Below, piece by piece: positions 19,901 to 31,900 of a stretch of DNA of 64,000 nucleotides. This stretch comes from Branchiostoma floridae (lineage: Eukaryota > Chordata > Leptocardii > Amphioxiformes > Branchiostomatidae). The translations under genes were made by a program, and so were the position numbers. Location of the stretch: NCBI RefSeq assembly GCF_000003815.2, contig NC_049982.1, forward strand, positions 29,931,981-29,995,980, given 5' to 3'. Under the pieces are notes generated by a model. The model was not told the origin of the DNA and did no database searches. It was given only the letters and a program-made list of their open reading frames with translations. Within the stretch, counting starts at the first letter, position 1. Every line of letters begins with the position of its first letter.

Positions 19901-22900
19901 ACACGTGATTGGTGGAGCTGCTGTCACAGAGGAGATGGTGCCAGGTGAGCATTTAAAGCCTAACCCTCTCCCTACCAAAGTAGCTCATTGGTTCAAATTT
20001 GATTATTTAAATTGGCTTCTTGCGGAATCACACTGTTTCCAGTTAAACTACTGTAAATCTTGAAATATTTTCTAGTGTTATTATTTCTCATGACATCAAA
20101 AATTGGTGCTATTGCGTTACACTATGTATTCTAAATTGCAAACTTTAAACATGGCAAAAACCACCTTCCTCTTCTGTCATAAAATTAAGTCCATTCAAAA
20201 GTACTCTAAATGAATTAACAGTATTGCTTCTCTCCTTGGCTTCTTCTAGGTTACAAGTTCTCCCGAGCTTCCTATGTTCTCAGTCTTCTGAGGCCAAAGA
20301 TCATCAGTGAACTAGAACTCAAGGTGGGATCATATTCTTAGCTACATGATATGTCATTAAAAGGTTCAGGACATAGAAGTCTTTCCCATGAAGGTTTAAA
20401 AAACAGTATGATGCTTTTCTCACGTTGCTAGTGGTGGTGAAATGCAGCCTTGCTATGACATGTGTTTATCAGCCTTGGGAGTAATCTCCAAGCAGATCTA
20501 TCAGTGGCAAGGCAGTATCCAAAGGGCCAAACAGTATCCAAATGGTTCTGGTGTAATCTCTACTGGTCGCCTAATGGATACTGGTTTGCCCTTAACTTGG
20601 ATACCACTTTGCCACCGATAGATCTGCTTTGGGATTACCCTTAGAGCATACTTGGTCATACCTAGCCTCTGTATCCAGCCGTACTATAGCTCCCAAGTCT
20701 CTTCTATGCTCTCCGCAAATACGGACTCGGGAGCTGTAATAATACGGCTGGATACCAGGCTAGGTCATCTCTTCTCTTCTCTTCTATTTGCTTATTACCT
20801 CCATGATTCGTCATGGAGGTTATATTTTCACCAGCGTTTGTGAGTCTGTCTGTCTGTCTGTCTGTCAACAAGATAACTCAAGAACGGCTGGATGGATTAG
20901 TTTCAAACTTGGTGTGTTGGTGGGGTGTGATGAAAGCTAGAAGTGATTAGATTTTGGACCCCCTAGCGGCTTTACTTGGTACTGCAGCGCAACTTCCGGT
21001 TTTGCCATTTCGTGTTCTGAACAAGATATGGTCCCAATTTTTAGGTGTTTGATAGTTCTTGTGCTCAGGAATAAGTGACATAAGTTTGGGCCCCCTAGCG
21101 TCTAGTTTTGGGATAGCAGGGGCATTTTTGTCAAAAACTTCTGAAGATGATAACTCAAGAAGGGAACAACGGATCTTTATGATTTTTGGTATGTAGGTAC
21201 CTTGGACAATGTTGTACAAAATGAAATACTAATTATGCAAAATAGGAATATATTTGCATAAATAATGAGAATATTCTATCATAGCAGTTTTTTCTATGTA
21301 TCTCTTGCCCCGGACGTTAAATGGTCTCGAAATTAAAGCGGTAGACAGCTTTTAACGTCATAACAAAGTGGGATAAGTTTCAGCTCCCTAACATGTAATT
21401 TTGGAACTGCAGGGGCGTTTTTGTCAAGACACTCCAAAGAGGATAACTGCAGAAAGGAACGGCGGATTGCCATCATTTTAGGCATGCGGGTAGCTTAGGC
21501 AAAGATGTTCATAATGATATACATGTTATGCGAATGAAGACTTAATTTGCATAATTAATGAGGAAATTGTATAATTCCATTGTTTTCAATAACTGGACTT
21601 CAATTAATGTAACACATGTTAATTATGATAGGTGGAACATAATCAGATATCAAATATGGTAATGGCAACTTATTTGCATAATTTATGTAAGAATTGCAAA
21701 ACTTCTTTTAGATATGATCAATGATGGGAATTTTATTATTGTGACATGTGTACGTTACACCATGCATAGATTATGTTAATGTTAGTTAATTGCATAAAAT
21801 TTTCAAAAGCTCTAAATATTCATGGAGGTATGAGGTCGCCGAACTCTAGTTTATTTATATTTTTTTATATATATATTTATTTATTATGGATAATGGTGTT
21901 GGGTTCTTTTACATGCAGAGGTATGGCACTTGCTTGAGGCTTACACCTGGAGCTCCCTCCAACATATGGCCACTGACTTTATGTCACCATCCAAAATTCT
22001 ACCCTTTACAGCGTCTCTAAGCTTGGGCCGACCCTAGGATTAAAGCCCATGGATTCGATTCATACGACTACAAATTAAAATGTAAGCAAGCAGTATATGG
22101 ACTCCTTTGCTAAATAATAATCATTATAGTAAAATCCTAATCTTTGTGATGTTTTGTCATCAGAGACATGGTCTGAAGGTATACCTGAGGGACCCCAACT
22201 CCTTCACCCCCCTGTTGGAGCCAGATGGTACGGGCCAGTTCCGGTCCCTACTCCTGGGTAAAGACCTGAAGGAGAACCAGAGACAGATCGCACAATTCTC
22301 ACAGAGGGATGCTGAGGTTTGTTTGTTTGTTTATTTGTTTGCTTGTTTGTTTCAATCTCCATCACTATTACACTGTTATGTTTCACAGTATTGTACCTGT
22401 AGTTATTTAGTAATACCCAATATTATTGATCAAAAATGACAATTGAATAAAATGTGTAGAACATTAACAGTAACACAATTTGTAAAACAGAAATTTTTTT
22501 AAACAAAATGTTAGGGTGGTAACTTAAAAGTTTGCTTAAGAGGTCAGAGGCCAACATAGAGTAATGTAAGAAGCATACATTAAGGTAAGATATAACCTGG
22601 ATAATGGATGCAAAGAACTATGAATACATGTACACGTAATTGAAAGTGATAACAGTTGACAAGTTTGAGTTTGTTGTTCAAGGGCTTAATTTTTTTTGTG
22701 GCAGATTATTAGCTCTTGACGTCAAGAAGAAATGATGGTTCTGGCATGTAACAGCTTGCTCTGGAATAATGGATTTTGATATTATACTGTGTACGAAATG
22801 GTATAAATAGATGTCTGTATAAAACCCAAATTATGGTAATGGTATTTATGTCATACCTGTGACACAAAAACGTTCGATACAGGTGTTCCAGACCGGGCCA

Positions 22901-25900
22901 TAACTTCCATATCGCACAGGTTTGAAAGGCGTATCACAGAGGCTTTCTTCGAGTAAATCAAACCATTTCAAACGGGCTGAGTGTGGCACGGTTGGCAATT
23001 TCGAATACCTGATTCGGACGTTGGAACATTGCTGTTGCAACACTTTTTGTTCAAGGGCACCAAATTTGTTCAACTTCTGGCGCATTTCGCATCAAAACAT
23101 GGGTTTTCTCAGGTGGGTATGACATAAATAAAATCACCCTCGGTCCCAGCCCTCCCGCGGGTTGGATCACCCTCCGGCCGTGGTCGGGCTGGTACCTCGG
23201 GTGATACGGAATACATTGTGTTGTATTCTATATAGATGACATGTGTATGTAATGTTTCTTCTGTACATGTTGTAGATATTCCCTGAGTATGAGCACACTC
23301 TGGGTAGGATAGGGGAGGCCATTGAACCGCTCCTGGACAATGCTCCCCTGGATCTACAGAGACTCAGCCATGGCACCAGACTGGAGAAAATGAGGGCACT
23401 GATGACTGCAAAACCTCTAGCAGATGCAGGTACTAGTATGTGTGATATAACTAGTCTTTAAAGTTTATGTCATACCTGTGACCCGAAAACTTTCGATACG
23501 GGTGTTCCGGACCGGGCCCTAACTTCCATATCCGGTTTGAAAGGCGTATCACACGATTAAATCGAACTGTTTCGAGCAAGCCGAGTGCGGCGCCATCGAA
23601 TGTTCGAATACCTGATTCAGATGTTGGAACATTACTGTTGAAACACTTTTTGTTCGAGGGCACCAAACTTGTTCAACTTCTGGCGCATTTTACATCAAAA
23701 CAGGGGTTTTCTTAGGTGGGTATGACATAAATAAAATACAACACGGTGTATACCGCATCACCCTCGGTCCCAGGCCTCCCGCGGGTCGGGCTGGTACCTC
23801 GGGTGATACGGAATACACCGTGTTGTATTCTATAATTTTATTTATTTCTTATCTTGTCAATTAACCGTAGAACTGAATATAAAATGATGTTTTTCATTGA
23901 AGCTGTAGCAATTATAATTTGAATCCACTGGTGACCATATTAGATTAAGCAGTACTACACGGACCTGTTTAAGAGATGTACACGAATATGGCACAAATAA
24001 CACAAAGGAAAAGCCTGTACTTGCAGAGAAGGGTCACTGTGCTTCGAATCAAACAGCCAAGCAGGCATCCAAGAAATGATGGCTTCTTAAGAGTTGGAAA
24101 CAGACAGTAAATTTCAGAGATTTATCTTAGAATCTAGCTTATTCAATACCTGTAAGTTCTTTTGTGAAATATCTTGAATCTTCCATGGCACATGTTTATG
24201 ATCATCACAATCATTTCTTTTCACAGGCAAGGCCCTGGGTAGTGACTTGAATGCATTTATTGAGCTGCTGACTGCACCTGCCAATAAGATAAGTCTACAC
24301 CACTGATATCATAAGAACATTACTTGGGTTTGGAAAAAATGTTGTATTTTTTCCTAGTGCATTTGTACTTTGCATCACTACTATAGAATAACTGTACAGT
24401 ATCAGTTTTACTATTTATTTGCTTTTTACTTGTTCAAATTTTTCCAATGAGAAATATCATAATAATAATTTGTTTGTCCTGCGTGTTGTTTATTTCCCCC
24501 CTCACATGTTGGATAAGTGGTTTGAGTCGGAGCCCCTGAAGGCCACGTTAGCCACAGATGCAGTTATAGGAGCCATGCTGACTCCTAACACTCCTGGCAG
24601 TGGGTATGTACAAGTTGAGCACTTACTCTTACAGTTTAGTAAACATGGATACATGGCACTGGGCTCTAGCCAGCTCGAAATTTTTTTTCCGTCAGCCAAT
24701 TCCCATTGTCGTGAAAACCACGAAAATTAAGTTAGAAAGACGGAACTGAGACCTTGAAAAACGTTTTTTAATGAGATTACCGTATGCGGAAGGGTGCCGA
24801 CACACTAAGTCAACAATGATAACAATAGCAAAACAAACAGTGTGTGGCTTTCTGACCGTGGACAGCGTCCCCAAGCCACCTGTAGCTTCCACTAGGAATT
24901 TTTTTCCGTCAAGTTTGACGGATTGGTATAAAAAATTTTCCGTCTCACGCAGCAAATTTCCGTCAATTGACAGAAAAATGGACGCTGGCTAGAGCCCTGA
25001 TACATGGACATGGACACCTGGATATAGCCTAAAATCTGTACCAGAGATGTCACTGACACACTGTCAGTGGTTGAACGACTACATATTACTGTCAGTCTAA
25101 AGCGGGCCCTATTCCCAATTTGTGGGGTCACATGGTGCAATTAGCAGGGTGTTCGATTCATATCCCTGAGAGAATCTGGGTTCAAATCTGTTGATGCGTC
25201 ACTGATGTTGTGCCTTTCATCACTTCACTGACAGGTGAAAATAAGTACCTAGTTTTGGTTAGGTCCATCCCTCAGGTAGAACGTTAAATGGAGGTCCCGT
25301 GTTTGAGGAGGGCCACACCTCAAACATGTTAAAGATTCCACCACATTTAGTGACAAGAGTACCTGGGGCCCTCCTGGTATGATTGGTTCAAAACCTTCAG
25401 TCCTTTGGCTGCACATGGGGCAATTGCTGTTGTACTGAAGTCACCTGAGTAAGTGCTGACTGGCAGCCACTTTATACCCATGTGATTTAACCCTGTTTAT
25501 ACGAGCGATCGCTGTTGTTGTTTACATCCGGGGTATTCGACGGCTGGTGCCTACCAGGACGTCAGTAGATTGGATTAAGAATTGATATCTAAATTAGCAG
25601 ATCAAATTACTGGTTTATGTGTAAATCAATCTTTCGCCAAACACCTGCTTTTTGCCTACCACTGTGTCATCGTGACATCATCGCGATCACTCGTATTGTA
25701 AACTCACACAATAGAAGAGTTAGATAAGTCAATCCACTCAATAGGAATAACAATGACAAATTCTATACATTCTCAGTATTTAATCAACAGAGTTATGATT
25801 TTATTCCTGACTTCAGGTATGTACTCCTGCACCATGTGATGGGAGAGCTGGAGGGTGTGAAGGGGGCGTGGGGGTATGTTGAGGGGGGCATGGGAGCAGT

Positions 25901-28900
25901 GTCAGAGGCCATCTCCAGGTCCGCACAGGAGCAGGGGGCAACCGTCCTGACAGAGAAGGTGAGAGAGAGATCTTAGCTAATCTCCAACCAGATCCACGGT
26001 GCATAATGTATACTTAGTAGTATCAAACTTCCCGTAGGTGCCCGTTTGACTTCCTTAGCCAGCTACACTCCTTGGCCAGCTTTGATACTATCTTATGGCA
26101 CCGTAGGATCTGCTTGGAGATTAATCTTAGCCTTGTGGTCTTTGAGTATGAACGAAAACTGCGAAGAACAGAACACTTGTCATGCTGTAGAAAAAAAAAT
26201 AATTTAGAAGGGCATAATTTCTCTCAGCATTACATGACGATAAGTTCTGGAGAATTATTAAACTTCACTAAGATTTGCTGCAACCAATAGTTGTGTTTTT
26301 TGTATGGTAGTGACTCTTTTCATCACAAACTTAGAATCACCACGGTGCCAAATTTCACTATTATCTGCTGGATGCCTTGCTTCAATCACACATCTGAGAA
26401 CCCTAAAGGTTCACCTATATCTGTGGGGTTACCTATATGTATATCCTATGGGCTTTTCTGGGATATTGAGTCGATGAACGCTCAGGTTTCAGATCGCAAT
26501 ATTTTCATGATATTGCAGTTAAATACCACTGTCTGTTTTCTTGATGTCCCTAATACCCCATGGATTACCCCACAGATAAAGGTGAACTATAGCATTACTA
26601 CAAAAATGAATCTCAATTACGTATACTGTTTCCATCCAAGTTTTCATTGTATGTTTAATGTTTTAAGTCATAAACTGAGTCACAGTGGCTCCCGTGCATA
26701 TGCATGTAACTGTCATTTTTTTTCTTCCCTTTCCTAGCCTGTTAGCTCCATACAGGTGAACAGTTCAGGAGAGGCGTGTGGGGTAGTGTTGGAGGATGGG
26801 ACGGAGATAAAGTCAACCATGCAGATGGTCATGTCTAATGCCACACCTAAGGTCACGTACCTGGACCTAATCTCGAAGGTAAGAAACAGTCAAACCAAGA
26901 GATTGTACCTAAATGTAACATGTGCAGGTATGGTACTGGTACAGCCTCTGGACTGGTACAGTCAAACCTGTCTATTGCGGCCACTCAAGGGACTGGAGAA
27001 ATATGGCCAATATAGACAGGTGGCAACTATAGAGAAAATGTTGATTAATTGACCATGAGCAAGCTACTCATGATTTCAGTTCCCACTAATCTTTCTCACC
27101 AAGTAACATTGTCTCGATCAGTAAATTCACCGACAAAGGCTTGCACTTTAATGCTACAGCCAAAATGACCCTGTCAGGAACTCCAATTTCTCGCAAACTA
27201 CCATTTCAAACTCGGTGCAGGGTGACACAAGGCTGCAGTATGGTTGCAACAGGCAGTGTTTCTGTATTGACGGGACCGGAAATCGTGTGGCCGTGGCCGC
27301 GTTGGACAGGTGGCCGCTAAGCCTATTTCTTAATTATTACAAATCCAAGGGACCGACAAAAAGTGGCCACTATGGCCAGGTGGCTGCTATGCAAAGGTGG
27401 CCACTAATAGTAATACAGGTTTGACTGTACCTAAACAGTTTAAATTTATGCAAATCTATATCAATGCAATGTACCTGTACTTTTTGATCAGGAATTTTAG
27501 ACTTGTACTGATTAGTGACTTTCACAGTGACCACTAGGGCTGGGTATCGGTACAGTGTACCGGTACAAAACCGGTTTTTCTTATTGGACCGGTCCAGAAA
27601 AAACGGACCTGAAAAAATTAGGTGGACCGGATGTTGGACCGATTAGAAAATCAACAGATTATTTGATCAGGCATTCACACGTTTTGGCGCTTGCAGGTAG
27701 AAGAAAATAACAAGAGTGAAGTAGAGTAGAGTTTATAGTAATTTCTACCAAGTTTTACAGCCAATCGTACAGGTGCAGTTAGCGTTGAAGGATTTTAAAA
27801 CGCCAGTGTAAGTCTAATACTCCTCCAAACAGATCTCTTTGTAGTGAAATTGACCATTGGTAAGAGTCATACTGAATCAGGTCCAGGTTCAGGTCCGGAC
27901 CTGGACCTGATCCTTTGGACCTGAACCGGACCTGAACCTGAATTTTCTGTACCGGTACCCAGCCCTAGTGACCACTTTTTTTGATAGTCCCTTTAAGATG
28001 ATATTGTTCCCATTGGCACAGGAATTAAGAAGTTCAACATAGGCTACATGTAGATTTCATTGCTCTCCCAAGTACTGTATACGTACTGGTCTTCTAGGAC
28101 ACTTTGGACTATAACATACTGTAAATGAAGGTAATACAAACTTTTTTCATTAAATGAAGTTTTTTGTTGTTGCATAAGGATCTTCTTCCAGAAGAGTTCT
28201 TGTCAGAGGTGTCTCATGTGGACTACAAGTCTCCTGTCACTAAAATTAATGGTAAGGTTATACATTCAGTCTGGTAAACTTGATTTATGCAATATGTAGT
28301 TAACTACCCATTGGAAGCTAAGATATATGTAAGTTTAAAGGTAGAGGGAAAAACTACATGGACACTACAGGTGACACGGAGACTACTGCGGGTACAGACA
28401 CTTTGGGGATATTGACAGTACAGGGGTTCCTGACATTGTGGGGTTACACTACATGGGGTACAGACACTACAGGGGTTACAGACACTACAGGGGGTATGGA
28501 CACTACAGGGGTATGGACACTACAGGGGGTATGGACACTACAGGGGTATGGACACTACAGGGGGTATGGACACTACAGGGGGTATGGACACTACAGGGGT
28601 TACAGACACTACAGGGGGTATGGACACTACAGGGGTATGGACACTACAGGGGGTATGGACACTACAGGGGTATGGACACTACAGGGGTATGGACACTACA
28701 GGGGATATGGACACTATAGGGGGTACGGACACTACTGGGGGTACAGACACTACAAGGCGTACGGACACTACTGGGGGTACGGAGTCACTACTGGGGGTAT
28801 GGACATTACAGGGGGTACGGACACTACAGGGGCAAGAGCACTAGATTGTTCATTCCTTGACAAAGACTGGAGCTGTTCAGTCAAATATTTGGGCAAGTCC

Positions 28901-31900
28901 AGTTGTTGCAGTTTAACTTTTACTTTTCCAGGACACTACAGTACATGGGGTACAGAGAATACAGAGACACGGATGAAAAAGGGGTACGGACACTGGAGTA
29001 TTGACACTATGGGGGTACATGTGTACCTGTATAACGTTATCCCTCAATACCTTCAAGGTGCACGTGCATGTACTTAAAATCAAAACATCAAAACAGCCCA
29101 TTCTTTCAAGTAACATCTTTTATTAATTATGATGTGTCTGTTCACAGTTGCAGTCGACCAGCTGCCTAACTTCACGGCTGCCCCTAACACTGCAGACAAC
29201 GCCCCCCTCCCCCACCATAGATGTACCATACATCTGAACTGTGAGGACTCTGCGCTTATTGACGAGGCTTATCACGACGCTGTGGCTCATGGAGTACCCT
29301 CAAGGAAGTGAGTTACATTCATGTTCATACATCAGATACACATTATCAAGTAGTGGTTTGGCCATACAGGACCTGGTATCATTCAATGTAATAAGAGACA
29401 TTGCAACCAGATGACGTTGACCAATATAGAAGCTCCCATGCATGAAGAATTGCATATTGGTTACAAGTCCATTACTTGATAGCGGTCTTTTAGCTATGTG
29501 TCCTTTGGATGCACTGTATTCAATGAAATTTGCACCAGGTCCTCAAACTGCAGGAAATAACTTGTTTTAGAGAGTTATGAATTTAAAAATTTTTCAAGGG
29601 AGTACCTGAGACATTTGCTGCCTTGCAGGAACTTTACCCCCCCCCCCTCCTCCCTGTAATAGAGTCCTATCTTAAAGCCAGGCGCTTCATAGAAGTGTAA
29701 CAAGTGTTGAATGATGAATGAAAATTGGTAATTATAATAATTATTACAGACTTTTTCAACATTGTAGGTTGAGAGGACTCATGTTTTTAACATTTTGGAT
29801 GATCAGCAAGTTTGTTTAAAAAAAATCTTGACCAAAATTCTTTTTATAAACTGATATGATCATTTGTTATTATAATGGTTACATTTATTATTTTGTCATT
29901 TCCCCCTTAGGCCAGTTATAGAGATGTGCATTCCTTCTTCCCTGGACCCAACCATTGCACCACCGGGCTGCCACGTGGTTACCCTGTTCACCCAGTACAC
30001 ACCGTACCATAGGAAGGATGGGAGGGAGTGGGACGATGAGACCAGGAACGAGTATGCTGACAGAGGTAAGGTCACAGTTCACACACCGTACTACAGGAAG
30101 TACAGAGAGTGGGACAATGAGACCAGGAACGAGTACGCTGACAGAGGTAAGGTCACAGTTCACACCGTACTACAGGAAGTACAGGGAGTGGGACGATCAG
30201 ACCAGGAACGAGTACGCTGACAGAGGTAAGGTCACAGTTCACACCGTACTACAGGAAGTACAGGGAGTGGGACGATCAGACCAGGAACGAGTACGCTGAC
30301 AGAGGTAAGGTCACAGTTCACACACCGTACTACAGGAAGAACAGGGAGTGGGGCGATCAGACCAGGAACAAGTACGCTGACAGAGGTAAGGTCACAGTTC
30401 ACACATCGTACTACAGGAAGTACAGGGAGTGGGACGATGAGACCCGGTGAGGAACGAGTACGCTGACAGAGGTAAGGTCACAGTTCACACACCGTACTAC
30501 AGGAAGTACAGGGAGTGGGACGATGAGACCAGGAACGAGTACGCTGACAGAGGTATAGATGAAAAAAAAGCCAGTCTAAAGATTTTCTTTAAGTTTTAAG
30601 ATGAAAACAGAGACTAATGGCCAAAATCAATGCCTGGTTCTACTCATCAGTTTTTTAAAGAATTTTCCTGCCATTGATATTATTAATAATTCTTGCATGC
30701 ATGCAATTGTTAGCATTAATTTTCATGTAAACAACATAGATGTTAAATGTTGAAGAAGAAAACTGGTTGTAAACTGGATTTTGTTGTTTGTTGTTCTTAA
30801 TTTTCAGTTTTTGACAACATTGAAGAGTATGCCCCAGGGTTTAAGTCCAGTGTAGTAGGGAGGGACATCCTGACTCCTCCAGACTTGGAGAAGACGTTTG
30901 GACTCACTGGTGGGGTAAGTGTTCATGTTAGCTCTTTTTATTACCTCAGTCTGTGAAAATGAAAGTCTTGTTTTCAGTCGTTACATTTGGTTGTTTGTCT
31001 TGTTAATGCCCGTTACCGTACCAAATGTTGTAAATTTAAAGTATGTGTATGAGTAGAAACCCTGAATTGATGTCAGGCAACTGCCTCTATTAAGCCTCAT
31101 CGACAAAGCTTTGTTACCTTTTGCATTTTCGCCAGGCACAGGTTGGGTCACCCCTACTCTGAATATTAAGTGTGTTGGGTTCTTTTACTTAAAAAAACAC
31201 TTTATTTTTGAAAACTAAAGACAGGATTATGTTTGCTCGCAAAAAACTTATATCATTATAAGCAGCAGCAGTATGATCAAACAATGGCTATGGATGGATT
31301 ATACGTTTTGTCAAAATGCCAAAAAGAGCTAAAATATTATCACTGACTGGTGGGTTTCTTCAGTATCACATTGAAGTTTTCCTTCCATCTACATTGCCTG
31401 TTTGAGATGAAGTATAAGATGCTAATATTGTTTGAATGTATATGTTTTNACTTTTAGAACATCTTCCACGGTGCCATGTCTCTGGACCAGCTATACCAGT
31501 CTCGTCCCGTGCCCAGTTTTGGGAACCACAGATGTCCAATCAAGGGGCTGTACCTGTGTGGCAGTGGTGCACACCCTGGTAAGTCTCACATTTATCACAC
31601 AGTTTTGGTAACTACAGATGTCCCATCAAGGGACTGTATCTGTGTGGCAGTGGTGCACACCCTGGTAAGTCTCACATTTATCACACAGTTTTGGTAACTA
31701 CAGATGTCCCATCAAGGGACTGTATCTGTGTGGCAGTGGTGCACACCCTGGTTAGTCTCACATTTATCACACAGTTATGGGAACCACAGATGTCCCATCA
31801 AGGGGCTGTACCTGTGTGGCAGTGGTGCACACCCTGGTAAGTCTCACATTTATCACACAGTTATGGTAACAACAGATGTCCCATCAAGGGGCTGTACCTG

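Noticed and set aside
28358-29077. 239-residue frame rich in GHYRGY repeats, resembling a structural repeat protein
   Set aside because: It is a translation of the 17-19-bp minisatellite; all plus-strand frames are open and it lies in an intron.
30066-30555. Possible CRISPR-like direct repeats
   Set aside because: Units are contiguous, nearly identical over full length and derive from an exon end; there are no unique spacers and the genome is eukaryotic.
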